Source of the DNA: Paenibacillus sp. RUD330
GTDB lineage: Bacteria > Bacillota > Bacilli > Paenibacillales > Paenibacillaceae
Assembly: GCF_002243345.2 (NCBI RefSeq)
Contig: NZ_CP022655.2
Span: forward strand, 4,156,501-4,220,500
DNA length: 64,000 nucleotides
Direction: 5' to 3'
A model generated the notes under the pieces. That model worked only from the letters and a program-made list of their open reading frames with translations, did not search any database and was not told the DNA's origin. The stretch's first letter is position 1. Every line of letters begins with the position of its first letter. Shown piece after piece: positions 7,588-17,081 of the stretch. The position numbers were made by a program, and so were the translations under genes.

Positions 7588-7617
7588 AAAAAGGCCGGCC
7601 GGAAGGGTCCGGCCAGC
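7588..7617 (-). terminator. Terminator downstream of the glycosyltransferase pair
   Basis: On the minus strand GGCTGGCCGG pairs with CCGGCCGGCC around a 6-base loop and is followed by TTTTT. It lies about 105 bases after the ykcC-like stop codon. Confidence 0.8.
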
Positions 7618-7721
7618 CTGTTCCGCTATTCATGCCGAGGAATCGAATTCAAGACATGGTGCTGGTTGTTGCAGCTTCGGCCACGCCGATACAAAGCGGA
7701 CCTCTGCTCCGGGAGCAGCCG

Positions 7722-8765
7722 TCAGCGGCCCGTGGAGCTTCTCCGGCTCATTCCGACAGCCGGCGCGCCGGGATAGGAGAAGGGTTCGGGCCTTCTCGGT
7801 CCGGATGCTCCGCCGCCGCCTTCGCCGGACGCCGGACGAGCTCTCGCTTCGCGCAGGATATAGAGCGGCCGTCCTTTGGCCTCCTCATAGATCCGCCCCA
7901 CATATTCGCCGAGAACGCCAAGCATGGCGAGCACGAAGCCGTTGAACAGGAGCATGACCGCCATCATCGACGCCCATCCCTTCATCGTGCCGGAGGTGAA
8001 CAAGGCCTGGCACAGGACGACGACCAGATAGACGAATCCCGTCGCCGACAGCAGCGCTCCCGCGTAACCCGCAACCTTGAGCGGCTTGGTCGAGAAGGAA
8101 GTAATCCCGTCCAGGCACAGCTTCACCATCCGCTTCAGCGGGTATTTCGTCTCTCCGGCAAATCTCTCGTCGCGCTCGTACTCCAGCGCAGTCTGGCGGA
8201 AGCCGACCCAGCTGACAAGCCCGCGGACGAAGCGGCTGCTCTCGTGCAGCCGCTTCATCTGCTCCAGCACCTGGCGGTCCATCAGGCGGAAATCTCCAGT
8301 GTCGACCGGAATGGATATATCCGTCGATGCCCGCAGAACGCGGTAGAACAGACTGGCGGACCATTTCTTGAACGCGGTCTCTCCGCTTCTGCTGACGCGC
8401 TTGGCATACACGACGTCGTAGCCCTCCCGCCACTTCTCCAGCATCGGGACGATCAGCTCGGGAGGATCCTGCAGATCGGCATCGATGATGACGACGGCAT
8501 CCCCGCCGGCATGGTCCATGCCGGCCGTGATCGCGATCTGATGGCCGAAGTTGCGCGAGAACTCAAGCAGCCGCACCGTAGGATCCTTGCGGGACCAATC
8601 CTCGAGCATCGCCCCGGAAAGATCGCGGCTGCCGTCGTTGACGAAGATCAGCTCGTAGCGGCAGCCGATGCCCTCCATCACGCCTTTCAGACGAAGATAC
8701 GTTTCCGGCAGCACCTCTTCTTCGTTGTACACGGGGATGACCACCGATACTTGAACCTGGCTCAT
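7722..8765 (-). CDS. YkcC-like family 2 glycosyltransferase (polyprenyl-phosphate sugar transferase)
   Basis: The 347-residue membrane protein has an N-terminal GT2 catalytic domain: VSVVIPVYNEEEVLPETY, FVNDGSRDLS, IIDADLQDPPE (metal-binding acidic motif) and a YAKRVSRSGET stretch. Two transmembrane helices follow at about residues 233-300, then a basic, Gly/Ser/Pro-rich tail. This is the architecture of DPM1/GtrB-like enzymes that load a sugar onto undecaprenyl phosphate on the cytoplasmic side. The next gene upstream in the same operon, 13 bases away, encodes a PMT-type transferase. The arrangement matches Bacillus ykcC-ykcB. Together they probably glycosylate an envelope component; the acceptor is unknown. 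Confidence 0.88.
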   Translation of the reverse strand: MSQVQVSVVIPVYNEEEVLPETYLRLKGVMEGIGCRYELIFVNDGSRDLSGAMLEDWSRKDPTVRLLEFSRNFGHQIAITAGMDHAGGDAVVIIDADLQDPPELIVPMLEKWREGYDVVYAKRVSRSGETAFKKWSASLFYRVLRASTDISIPVDTGDFRLMDRQVLEQMKRLHESSRFVRGLVSWVGFRQTALEYERDERFAGETKYPLKRMVKLCLDGITSFSTKPLKVAGYAGALLSATGFVYLVVVLCQALFTSGTMKGWASMMAVMLLFNGFVLAMLGVLGEYVGRIYEEAKGRPLYILREARARPASGEGGGGASGPRRPEPFSYPGAPAVGMSRRSSTGR

Positions 8766-8778
8766 GCTCCATGCCTCC

Positions 8779-11196
8779 CTAATCCAGAGTTACTTCGTAT
8801 AGAACGGCGCCGCTGCGTCCGAGCAGGGCGCTGCCGGATTCAGCGCTCTCCGGGCTCGCCGCCTGGGAACCGCCGTACTCGCTCGCGTCTATGGCTTTGC
8901 CATGCTCTTCGATCCAGGCGTTGAGGTCGCTGCCGCCATCGCGGCCGCCTGCTCCGCCCGATCCTCCGACGAGGAAATATTTCACCTTGCCCGACTTCAC
9001 CAGCTGCTCCAGCTTGGCAGAGTCATAGACCGGATCCGAGCTCTGGAAGCCGTGCAGGATGACGACCTTCTGCTTGGCCTCCACGATATAAGGAGCGGCT
9101 GTCCCGTAATCGGACACGGCGAGCAAATAGTCGGTCGTTTGGTTTTGCTTCAAATAGGCGAGCAGCCCTTCGTTCAAGCTCTCGCTTCCTTCCCTGCCTC
9201 CGGCTCCTCCCGGCACGCCCGGGAAGCCCCCGGCTTGGCCCGGGAATCCTCCCCCGGCCTCTTGGGTCCCGGAGAAGCCCTCGCTTCCGCCGCCTCCCGC
9301 CGAACCGGGCTGGCCTTGCAGGCCTCCTTGCATTCCCGGCTGCCCGGAGGAATTCGGCCATCCGCCCTGTTCCGATGCATTCGGCCATCCGCCCTGTCCT
9401 CCGTTCATCGCTTCCCATTGCCCGCCGTTCCTGGAGCCGGAGGCGGCAAAGCCGCCCCTTGCGCCTCCCATGCTGTTCTGGCCGTCGGGACCGGCTGCGG
9501 GGATCATCGAGTTCTGGCCGTACACGATCGGAGTCGCCGACCAGTAGGCGGGGCCGATCAGCAGCACCGCGGCAGCCGCGACGGCGGTCCACCGGACCGC
9601 AGCGCTGTTGTCGCGCGAATTCAGGACGGCGAGGATGAGCGCGGCGAGCAGTCCAAGCCCCGCGACCGCGAGCGACCAGCCTACGCCGATCGTGCTCTCG
9701 TAAGGACGCAGGATGTACCATTGGAACATCGAGGTCGCCGCGACGGCAGCCGGCAGCAGATAGGCCTGCCAGCCTCTTCCTTGGCGGTATTTCGCCCACA
9801 TCTCGCTCCAGCCTGCCCCGAACAAGGCCGCTGCCGGAGGAGCGAGCATGATGAGGTAATATTGGTGGAAAAAGCCGGCGATGCTGAAAAATCCGCCGAC
9901 GGGAATAAGCCAGGCCAGCCAGAACAGCGTTTCCTTATGCTTGTCCGTCATGGATTTCCGTCTCCATGTGGAGAGCAGTGCGACTGCCGCGATCAGGGCA
10001 AAAGGCAGCAGCCAGCTCGCTTGGCCGGAGAGAGCCTGCTGGAACAAGCGGAGCGGCCCCTTCTCCCCGGTGCCGAACATGCCGCCGGCTCCGCCTCCAT
10101 TGCCTCCGAAGCCTCCGGGAACGCCGGCCGCTCCTCCCGCCCGCTCGAAGCGGCCGGCTCGGTCGGAGCCGTTCCACTGGCTTTGGCCGTCCGCGCCCGC
10201 GCTGTTGCGGCTGTTTTGAGGCTGGCCGTCCTGTCCCGTGCCGCCGGTTCCGTTTTGCGCTTGTCCGTCCTGCCCCGCGCCGCCTTCATTTCCCGGCTGC
10301 ATTCCGCCCTGGCCTTGGCCGCCTTCAGGCAAGACGCCGCCCGGAGCCATCGTTCCGGGGAAGCCGCCGGCGCCGCCTTGGGCACCGGGGCTGCGGTCTC
10401 CCGTCAGCCGGGAAACGCCGTTGTAGCCGAAAGCGAGCTGCAGCACCGAATTTCCCGTGCTGCTGCCGATATAGGGCCGCTTGTCGGCCGGAACGGAGTC
10501 TACGATTGCCGCCCAGGATACGGATACGGCCAGCATGAGGACCGTTGCTCCGGCCAGCACAGCCAGCTTCTTTTTCCAAGGGAAGCGTACCGCCAGCAGA
10601 TAGAGCAGATAAAAGGCCGGAAGGACCATATACGCCTGGAGCATCTTCATGTTGAATGCCGCTCCGATCAGGGCGAAGGATGCCAGCAGGCTGCCCGTCC
10701 GCTGCCCTCGTACGCCTCGCAGCAGAAACCACGCCGCGAGCAAGAGCGTGAAGACGAGCATCGCGTCGATATTGTTCGTTCTCGCCACCGCGACTCCGAC
10801 CGGAGCCAGCGCCATCCCGAAAGCTGCGATGCGCGCGGCCGCGAGCCCGAAGGCAGGCTTCACGAGCAGGTAGATGAGCAGCACCGAGCCGATTCCAGCC
10901 AGCGCTTGCGGCAGGATGACGCTCCAGCCATGCAAGCCGAATACGTAGGCGAACGCCGTCTGGATCCAGAAGGCAAGCGGGGGTTTGTCCACCGTCACCG
11001 AGCCGGCGGAGTCCAGCGAGCCGTAGAAGAAATTATGCCAGCTCTGCAGCATGCTGCCTACCGCAGTCGTGTAATACGTATTGGCGTAGGTTTCCTTCCC
11101 TATTCCGTACAGGTTCAAAAAAGCGGACGCCAGCATGGCGGCGGCCAGCACCAGATCCAGCCGCCTGCCGGATCTTGCCCTCTCCCTGATCTCCAT
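8779..11196 (-). CDS. YkcB-like PMT-family glycosyltransferase with glycine-rich insertions
   Basis: This 805-residue protein has many transmembrane helices. The N-terminal half carries GT39/PMT features: a first-loop acidic region, SVTVDKPPLAFW, a RTNNIDAMLVF stretch, and about ten helices. Two long, low-complexity Gly/Gln/Asn/Ser-rich segments occur, at roughly genome positions 10050-10405 and 9180-9525, probably in extracytoplasmic loops. A C-terminal soluble domain (LLAYLKQNQTTDYLLAVSDYGTAAPYIV...VILHGFQSSDPVY) matches the C-terminal domain of YkcB. It would transfer a lipid-linked sugar on the outer face, using the product of the neighbouring GT2 enzyme. I chose the ATG at 11196 because GGAG is well placed before it; an in-frame GTG lies four codons upstream. 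Confidence 0.87.
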   Translation of the reverse strand: MEIRERARSGRRLDLVLAAAMLASAFLNLYGIGKETYANTYYTTAVGSMLQSWHNFFYGSLDSAGSVTVDKPPLAFWIQTAFAYVFGLHGWSVILPQALAGIGSVLLIYLLVKPAFGLAAARIAAFGMALAPVGVAVARTNNIDAMLVFTLLLAAWFLLRGVRGQRTGSLLASFALIGAAFNMKMLQAYMVLPAFYLLYLLAVRFPWKKKLAVLAGATVLMLAVSVSWAAIVDSVPADKRPYIGSSTGNSVLQLAFGYNGVSRLTGDRSPGAQGGAGGFPGTMAPGGVLPEGGQGQGGMQPGNEGGAGQDGQAQNGTGGTGQDGQPQNSRNSAGADGQSQWNGSDRAGRFERAGGAAGVPGGFGGNGGGAGGMFGTGEKGPLRLFQQALSGQASWLLPFALIAAVALLSTWRRKSMTDKHKETLFWLAWLIPVGGFFSIAGFFHQYYLIMLAPPAAALFGAGWSEMWAKYRQGRGWQAYLLPAAVAATSMFQWYILRPYESTIGVGWSLAVAGLGLLAALILAVLNSRDNSAAVRWTAVAAAAVLLIGPAYWSATPIVYGQNSMIPAAGPDGQNSMGGARGGFAASGSRNGGQWEAMNGGQGGWPNASEQGGWPNSSGQPGMQGGLQGQPGSAGGGGSEGFSGTQEAGGGFPGQAGGFPGVPGGAGGREGSESLNEGLLAYLKQNQTTDYLLAVSDYGTAAPYIVEAKQKVVILHGFQSSDPVYDSAKLEQLVKSGKVKYFLVGGSGGAGGRDGGSDLNAWIEEHGKAIDASEYGGSQAASPESAESGSALLGRSGAVLYEVTLD

Positions 11197-11293
11197 CTCT
11201 ATCTCCACTCCTCTATCGGGTCATGGGCTCATTGTAAGCGGCCAAAATGAACCTTAAATGAACGACCTTCCCAATCGCAGAAATAGAACGGAT

Positions 11294-11331
11294 AGAAAAA
11301 AGCGCTTCTTCTATTAATAGAAGAAACGCTT
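11294..11331 (-). terminator. Terminator of the ispH-DUF2062 unit
   Basis: On the minus strand AAGCGTTTCTTCTAT pairs with its near-perfect complement around TA and is followed by TTTTTT. Confidence 0.85.
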
Positions 11332-11356
11332 AGGAACGACCGTACGGGGTAATGAA

Positions 11357-11887
11357 TCATTCCGATACCGTACGGGTCGGCGGGAGCACCCGGCGCTGCT
11401 TGCGCTTCTCCTTGCGCCGCGCGGCATAATACCGCAGCAGGGCACGGACGGGGAAGAACAGCAGAGCGCCCAGCCATATGCCGTCGATGACGCCGCCGAC
11501 AATCAGCTTGAAGTTGAGAAGCAGGAACCGGTTGACCTCCGCCCCGACAAACGGAATGTCGAACACGAGATGGGTAGGGAGCACCCATCCGCCGACCTTG
11601 TTGTGAAGATAAGCGAACGGCAGATAGATGACCTTCCCGATGACGAAGCCGATCAGAGCCCCTGCGAGGCTGCCTCGCAGCATATAGATCAGAGGGAAGA
11701 TCAGGAAAAATGCCAGCCCGTACGTAGGCAGCGTGAACATTTCACAGAACAATCCGATCGAGAAGCCCATCGCCACGAAGGACGGACCGCCAGGAGCTCT
11801 CAGCAGCTGTATGAATTTGTACCGGATCCAGCGTCCGATCCGGGCAGACATCGGCCTCGGTCTGGATTTTGCTATATTGCCAGCCAT
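11357..11887 (-). CDS. DUF2062 membrane protein
   Basis: The 176-residue protein fits the DUF2062 family: a basic N-terminus (RIGRWIRYKFIQLLRAPGGPSFVAMGFSIGLFCEM), then about four hydrophobic segments and a highly basic C-terminal tail (RRKEKRKQRR). The function of the family is not established. It lies 13 bases downstream of ispH on the same strand with a GAGGGTAGGAAG ribosome site, so the two are probably co-transcribed. A strong terminator follows. The near-palindromic CCGTACGG repeats around its stop codon (11339-11379) may form an additional hairpin. Confidence 0.82.
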   Translation of the reverse strand: MAGNIAKSRPRPMSARIGRWIRYKFIQLLRAPGGPSFVAMGFSIGLFCEMFTLPTYGLAFFLIFPLIYMLRGSLAGALIGFVIGKVIYLPFAYLHNKVGGWVLPTHLVFDIPFVGAEVNRFLLLNFKLIVGGVIDGIWLGALLFFPVRALLRYYAARRKEKRKQRRVLPPTRTVSE

Positions 11888-11900
11888 CTTCCTACCCTCT

Positions 11901-12851
11901 TTATGCGCCCGACTTGGTCTTGATCTTGGGAAGCAGCTTCTTCATGTCGACCGTACGCTTCAATTCCCAGGTGGAAGCATCCTTCTCGTCGTAACGTTCC
12001 AGAAAATCGACGACCTCGCGCGTAAGCGGCGTCGGCGTGGAGGCGCCGGATGTCACCGATACGCGCTGCTTGCCTTGCAGCCATTCCAGCTTGAGCTCCG
12101 ACAAGTCGGCGATCCGATAAGCCGGCACCCCGGATATCTCCTCCGATACCTGGGCAAGACGGTTGGAGTTGTTGCTCCGCGGATCCCCGACGACGATCGT
12201 CAGCTCGGCCTGACCGGCCTGATCGGCGACCGCCTCCTGGCGAACCTGCGTAGCCAGGCAAATCTCGTTGTGAATCTCAGCCGCGGGGTACTTCTGCAGC
12301 AGCTTCGCGATCAGATGGCGGATATCCCACTGGGACATCGTCGTCTGATTCGTGATGAGAATCCGGTCTCCGGGCACATCCAGCACCTCGATGTCCGCTT
12401 CTCTCTCGATGAGATGCACGAGGTCGGGAGCGACTCCGACCGCGCCTTCCGGCTCCGGATGGCCTTTTTTGCCGATATAGATGATATGGTAGCCCTCCGC
12501 GGTCTTCTCGGAGATGAGATCATGCGTCTTCGTCACGTCCGGGCAGGTCGCATCGACGACCGTCAGCCCCTTCTCCTTGGCGCGGCGCCGCACCTCCGGC
12601 GACACTCCGTGCGCGGTGAAGATGACCGTCCCCTTCTCCACCTGCTCGAGAATCTCCAAGCGGTTCTCTCCGTCGAGCGTAATGATGCCTTCTTCCTTGA
12701 ATGCCTCCGTCACATGGCCGTTGTGCACAATCATGCCCAGAATGTATATGGGACGCGGCAGATCCAGGTTGCGAGCCGTCTGAAGAGCCAGCACCATGGC
12801 ATCCACGACGCCGTAGCAATAGCCGCGCGGCGAAATCTTGACCACTTCCAT
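11901..12851 (-). CDS. ispH: 4-hydroxy-3-methylbut-2-enyl diphosphate reductase IspH
   Basis: This 316-residue [4Fe-4S] enzyme catalyses the last step of the MEP pathway, giving isopentenyl and dimethylallyl diphosphate. The three cluster cysteines are visible at C12 (RGYCYGV), C103 (VDATCPDV) and C198 (NEICLAT). Substrate-binding histidines are present at H43 (VHNGHV) and H81 (TAHGVS), and the SNNSNRL and SGASTP motifs are intact. TATAAT (complement of 12908-12913) immediately upstream suggests its own promoter, although the sensor kinase gene ends only 64 bases away. DUF2062 follows in the same unit. Confidence 0.96.
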   Translation of the reverse strand: MEVVKISPRGYCYGVVDAMVLALQTARNLDLPRPIYILGMIVHNGHVTEAFKEEGIITLDGENRLEILEQVEKGTVIFTAHGVSPEVRRRAKEKGLTVVDATCPDVTKTHDLISEKTAEGYHIIYIGKKGHPEPEGAVGVAPDLVHLIEREADIEVLDVPGDRILITNQTTMSQWDIRHLIAKLLQKYPAAEIHNEICLATQVRQEAVADQAGQAELTIVVGDPRSNNSNRLAQVSEEISGVPAYRIADLSELKLEWLQGKQRVSVTSGASTPTPLTREVVDFLERYDEKDASTWELKRTVDMKKLLPKIKTKSGA

Positions 12852-12915
12852 CGAAATACCTGCTTTCCCGGCCGGCTTGAACTATCCGGTACGGCCGCAC
12901 TGTATTCATTATACT

Positions 12916-14391
12916 CTATTCGACATGCACAGAAAAGGCGATGGGCAGCCAAACCGTAAACGTCGTTCCCGCTCCCGGAATCGTCCGCACCTCGACGGAG
13001 CCTTCATGCTCGTCGATGATCCACTTCGCGATGGACAGTCCGAGCCCGGTGCCGCTCGTGATTCCGCGCGATTCGTCCGCACGGTAGAACCGCTCGAAGA
13101 TATGGGGAACCTGCTCGGGCTCCATGCCCAGGCCGGTATCCTGGATAATGATGCCTGCCTGGGCGCCGCTGACGACGGCACGCAGCATGACGCTGCCCTC
13201 CGGCGTGTACTTGAACGCGTTCTCGATGAAGATGAAGAGCAGCTGGCGCAAATAATCGGCATTGCCGAGGACGCCGACTCCCTCCAAGGAAGAAAGATCC
13301 CCTGGCTTCCAGCTTGCCGTGCGCGGCAGCATGGAAGCGCGCCGCACGACATCCTCGACGACCGCAGTCAGCTCCACCGGCTTCTTCTCCATGACGAAGC
13401 CCGCGTCGGCCCGCGCCAGGGCGAGCAGATCGTTGACGAGCCGGCTCATCCGCCGCGCCTCGTCCCCGATATCCCTCATCGCCTCGCGGGACATTTCCTG
13501 ACGCATCGCTTCATGCTCGGAAACCTCGGGGATTCGGTTCGTGCCGTCCTCGAGAGCCGGCTTCCAGATCTTCTCGAGCAGATCGATATTGCCGCGGATC
13601 GTCGTCAGCGGCGTACGCAGCTCATGCGAGGCGTCGGAGACGAATCGGCGCTGCGCGTCGTAAGCTTCGTCCAGCTCGTTGTAGGCCAGCTCCATGCGCC
13701 CTAACATCCCGTTGAGCGTATCGGTGAGCTTGCCCAGCTCGTCGTTCGGACCCGACCAGGCGATGCGCATGCTGAGGTCGGAGCCCTTCTCGATCTGCTC
13801 CGCGGCCTGAATGACGATCTCGATCGGGCGCAGCGACTGGCGGGCCATCAGCATCCCGACGGTGAAAGCGACGACGAGGCCGATCAGCGAGGTGAAGACG
13901 AGAATCGTGCGGAGCTGCTGCAGCGAATTATCCTGGACATTAATAAGATACCCCACTTGCAGCAGTCCCACGACCTTGGAGCTCATGTCCACAATCGGCC
14001 ACTGGTAGACGTAAAAGGGATAGCCATTGACATTGGTTTTGGCGAACCGGGCCTTTTCGGCAACAAGCGCAGCATCCTTCTCGAAGGGAAAAAGAAGATT
14101 GTACTGTTCCATTTCCGCCGAAAGCCTATAGGTTCCAGCACGGTAATCAACAATCTGGATATAGGATTTTTCCTGCTGCAGAGAGGAGGGCTTCACCCGC
14201 AACTGCCCAGGATCCAAAATGCTGTATTGCTGAATCTGGTTGCTCAAATCCTTCCCTTGGGCTTCCAGCTTGTTCTTCACATCGGAATAGGCCTTATAGC
14301 TCTGAAAAGCATAAACCGTCCCCCCCATGACGATGAGGATGACGGCAAGAATCGCGCTGTAGGTAAGCGTAAGCTTGAATCGGATGGACAC
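12916..14391 (-). CDS. Sensor histidine kinase of the htrA-linked two-component system
   Basis: The 491-residue membrane kinase has two transmembrane helices (about residues 8-28 and 162-183) flanking an extracytoplasmic domain of about 130 residues. A HAMP linker follows (ARQSLRPIEIVIQAAEQIEKGSD...DELGKL), then the dimerisation domain with phospho-acceptor H256 (VSDASHELRTPLTTI), N box FIENAFKYTPEG, and G boxes QDTGLGM and GTGLGLSIAKWI. It starts with GTG two bases after the regulator's stop codon, behind GGAGTGAG, so the two are translationally coupled. The nearby htrA gene suggests that it senses envelope protein stress, as CssS or MprB does. That is inference from position. Confidence 0.92.
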   Translation of the reverse strand: MSIRFKLTLTYSAILAVILIVMGGTVYAFQSYKAYSDVKNKLEAQGKDLSNQIQQYSILDPGQLRVKPSSLQQEKSYIQIVDYRAGTYRLSAEMEQYNLLFPFEKDAALVAEKARFAKTNVNGYPFYVYQWPIVDMSSKVVGLLQVGYLINVQDNSLQQLRTILVFTSLIGLVVAFTVGMLMARQSLRPIEIVIQAAEQIEKGSDLSMRIAWSGPNDELGKLTDTLNGMLGRMELAYNELDEAYDAQRRFVSDASHELRTPLTTIRGNIDLLEKIWKPALEDGTNRIPEVSEHEAMRQEMSREAMRDIGDEARRMSRLVNDLLALARADAGFVMEKKPVELTAVVEDVVRRASMLPRTASWKPGDLSSLEGVGVLGNADYLRQLLFIFIENAFKYTPEGSVMLRAVVSGAQAGIIIQDTGLGMEPEQVPHIFERFYRADESRGITSGTGLGLSIAKWIIDEHEGSVEVRTIPGAGTTFTVWLPIAFSVHVE

Positions 14392-14393
14392 TT

Positions 14394-15089
14394 CTAGCTC
14401 ACTCCTCCGCGGAGGACGTAACCGGTGCCACGGACCGTCTGGATCAGGCGGCTGTCCGTACCGGCATCCTCGGTTTTCTGCCGCAGCATGGCGATATAGA
14501 CTTCAAGCACGTTCGACTCCCCGCTGTAATCGTAGCCCCAGATCTTGTCCATGATGGAGTCTCGGGTAAGGACGCGCTTCGGATTCTGCATGAACAGATG
14601 GAGCAGGTCGAATTCCTTGGCGGTCAGCTCGATGCGGCGTCCGCCGCGCATCGCCTCGCGGGAATCCAGGTCGAGAATGAGATTCTCGAAGGACAGCCGG
14701 TTGCCCGGCTCCTCCAGCTTGTCCGGCTTGCGGCGCAGCAGCGCGCGCACCCGCGCCAGCAGCTCCTCGAGCGCGAACGGCTTCACCAGATAATCGTCCG
14801 CGCCGAGATCGAGCCCCTTCACGCGGTCATGGATATCGTCCTTGGCGGTCAGCATCAGGATCGGCACGGCGCTGCCGCCTTCCCTGACGCGCCTGCATAC
14901 TTCCCAGCCGTCCACCTGCGGCATCATGACGTCCAGGATCAGCAGCTGCGGATCGGCTCCGAGCAGAGCCTTGAGTCCTTCCAGCCCGTTGCCGGCCGTC
15001 GTGACCTCGTATCCCTCGAACGCCAGGCTGCGGCGCAGCATGGATGTAATCTTCTCATCATCGTCTACCACCACGATATGCGGTCTCAT
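14394..15089 (-). CDS. OmpR-family response regulator, partner of the adjacent kinase
   Basis: The 231-residue protein has a receiver domain (VVVDDDEK, phospho-acceptor D53 in LILDVMMPQVDG, K in DDYLVKPFALEEL) and a winged-helix output domain ending VYIAMLRQKTEDAG...VRGTGYVLRGG. An AGGGGAG ribosome site precedes the ATG. Transcription order is htrA, this gene, then the kinase. A strong hairpin lies between htrA and this gene, so read-through may be partial. By analogy with CssR and MprA, it probably controls htrA and other envelope quality-control genes. Confidence 0.93.
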   Translation of the reverse strand: MRPHIVVVDDDEKITSMLRRSLAFEGYEVTTAGNGLEGLKALLGADPQLLILDVMMPQVDGWEVCRRVREGGSAVPILMLTAKDDIHDRVKGLDLGADDYLVKPFALEELLARVRALLRRKPDKLEEPGNRLSFENLILDLDSREAMRGGRRIELTAKEFDLLHLFMQNPKRVLTRDSIMDKIWGYDYSGESNVLEVYIAMLRQKTEDAGTDSRLIQTVRGTGYVLRGGVS

Positions 15090-15195
15090 GGCCCAGCTCC
15101 CCTCGCTTGCTCGTTGATTCTATCCTACCTCAGCCGGCGGCGAATTGAAAACCGCAGCCGGTCCGTCCCGCTTCCCCGGCGGGGCGGACACAAGA

Positions 15196-15225
15196 GGAGC
15201 GCAGGCGTAACTACGCCTGCGCTCC
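15196..15225 (-). terminator. Hairpin between htrA and the two-component genes
   Basis: A perfect 14-bp stem (GGAGCGCAGGCGTA, 15196-15209, with 15212-15225) has a 2-base loop. The following minus-strand sequence, TCTTGTGT, is only moderately T-rich, so it may act as a partial terminator or mRNA-stabilising element rather than a full stop. Confidence 0.6.
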
Positions 15226-15251
15226 GGAACAACCGGACATTCGTCGTACGG

Positions 15252-16847
15252 TCATTCGACGTTGTACTTGCTCTTGTCCCCGATTTCGATCGTGATGTCC
15301 ATCGTCTTGCCGTTGCGGATGACGTTCATCGTCACCTTGTCGCCGACTTTTTTCTTCTGGATGACCGCGATCAGGTCTTCCTTCGTTTTGTATTTCGTTC
15401 CGTCCATGCCGGTGATGACGTCATATTGCTGCAGGCCCGCCTTGTAGGCCGGAGCATTGAACGTCGTTTCCCGGACGATGGAGCCTTCCGTGCTGCTGAG
15501 GCCGAGCTCCTGCTTCATCTGGTCCGTGATGTCAGCCAGCGTCGCGCCGATGAACGGACTTGGAGCCGAGCTTTGGCCGGCCTTCAGCTGATCCACGACT
15601 TCCTTGATCGTGCTCGTCGGAATCGCGAAGCCGATGCCCTGCGAGTCCGCGCTGATGGCGGTATTGATGCCGATGACTTCGCCGTTCATATTGATCAGCG
15701 GACCGCCGGAGTTGCCGGGGTTGATGGAGGCGTCCGTCTGCAGCAGATGCTGGTAGTTGCGTGCGGTGCCGCCGGATTCCGAAGCGACCTGGATCGTACG
15801 CTCGCGGGCGCTCAGCACGCCGACCGTTACGGAATGGTCGAAGCCGTTCGGGTTGCCGATGGCGACGAGCCAGTCGCCGATGCTGCTGGCTTCGGAGTCG
15901 CCGAGCGGCAGCGTCGGGAAGTCCTTGCCGTCCTGCGGCTCTACCTTGAGCACGGCGAGGTCGAGATCCTTGCGCGCTCCGAGCAGCTTCGCTTCCAGCT
16001 CCTTGGTCGTGCCCTGAACCTTCACCTTGATCTGCTGCGCGCCGTCGATGACGTGCTGGTTCGTCAGGATATAGCCGTCTTTCTCAAAGAAGAATCCGGA
16101 GCCGAGCCCCGTTTCCTGCAGCTCGCCGCCCTGCTGGCCGCGGCTGCTGCCGCCGCCTCCGAACTGGTCGCCGAAGAACTGGCGGAAGAACGGATCGCTG
16201 TCGAGGCCGCCGCCATAAGAGCTGCTGGCGCTGCTGTAGGTCGTGATCAGCACGACCGCAGGCGAAGCCTTCTCCGATATCTGCGAGATGTTCATCGGAC
16301 GGGTCGTGTCGGCCGCCGTAGAAACCTTGCTGGCGGTCGCGGTGTTGTCGCCCTGGCCCGATACGACGCCGGAAGAGCTCAGCGCCTGTCCCTTCGTGAA
16401 CCAATCGTTCTCATCCGACGCCCACATCAGGCCGCCGACCGCGATCACGCCCGCGAGGAAGGATACGGCCGCGGTGCGGAAGCCTCCTCCGCGCCGCTTG
16501 CCGCCGCTTCCGCCGCCGGTCTGCCACTCGCCCTTGCCTGCATTCGAAGCCGGCACGAACGGACGGAGCTGGCGTGGAGGCGTCACGACGACCTCGCGCG
16601 ATTGGCCCTCCTGCGGGCGCTCCTCGGAAGCGCCGTAGCTTCCGGAAGGCTGCCCTTCCCGGCGCGGCTCCTGCCGATCGGGCTGTCCTTGGCGGAAGGG
16701 GCCGTAGGAATAGTAATAAGAGGAGCCTTCCTGGCGCTCGCCGCCGGAGCTGTCCGGCGAATCCTGTTTGGCGCGTTCCTCGTTCTTCTTGCTCTCTTCG
16801 TCCCAGAATCCGTCGAAGCGGCCGTTGCCATTGCGATTGTCTTCCAT
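15252..16847 (-). CDS. htrA: HtrA/DegP-like membrane-anchored serine protease
   Basis: The 531-residue protein has a long hydrophilic cytoplasmic N-terminus (residues 1-120, rich in Gln, Arg, Glu and Gly), one transmembrane helix (about 124-143), a trypsin-like protease domain and one C-terminal PDZ domain (about 430-525). The catalytic triad is H265 (LTNQHVID), D296 (DLDLAVLK) and S380 (INPGNSGGP). Such proteases degrade or refold misfolded secreted proteins outside the membrane. A Gly/Ser-rich loop (about 205-245) lies before the catalytic histidine. The gene precedes a two-component pair on the same strand, suggesting stress-induced control. The 16848-17021 region upstream contains no gene. 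Confidence 0.95.
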   Translation of the reverse strand: MEDNRNGNGRFDGFWDEESKKNEERAKQDSPDSSGGERQEGSSYYYSYGPFRQGQPDRQEPRREGQPSGSYGASEERPQEGQSREVVVTPPRQLRPFVPASNAGKGEWQTGGGSGGKRRGGGFRTAAVSFLAGVIAVGGLMWASDENDWFTKGQALSSSGVVSGQGDNTATASKVSTAADTTRPMNISQISEKASPAVVLITTYSSASSSYGGGLDSDPFFRQFFGDQFGGGGSSRGQQGGELQETGLGSGFFFEKDGYILTNQHVIDGAQQIKVKVQGTTKELEAKLLGARKDLDLAVLKVEPQDGKDFPTLPLGDSEASSIGDWLVAIGNPNGFDHSVTVGVLSARERTIQVASESGGTARNYQHLLQTDASINPGNSGGPLINMNGEVIGINTAISADSQGIGFAIPTSTIKEVVDQLKAGQSSAPSPFIGATLADITDQMKQELGLSSTEGSIVRETTFNAPAYKAGLQQYDVITGMDGTKYKTKEDLIAVIQKKKVGDKVTMNVIRNGKTMDITIEIGDKSKYNVE

Positions 16848-17021
16848 CGAAAATTCCTCCTCGATTCTATGAAATGAGCTCCCTCATCCTCCCCGCGGGA
16901 GGCGCCGGACTGCCTGCGGAATGGCTTGCCCGCGGCCTTGCCGTCCGTGGAACCAGCGTGGAATGGTTATGTGTCTATCTTGCACAATCTACCTTAAAAG
17001 AAACTGAAAAAGGGCATAAGA

Positions 17022-17062
17022 CAAAATAAAAAACCTTTGATTCCGCCTGGACGGGTCAAAGG
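17022..17062 (-). terminator. yugN-like gene terminator
   Basis: On the minus strand CCTTTGA and TCAAAGG form the outer stem of a hairpin, with inner pairing, followed by TTTTTTATTTT. Confidence 0.85.
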
Positions 17063-17081
17063 CCTTGCCCAAAAGATAGAT

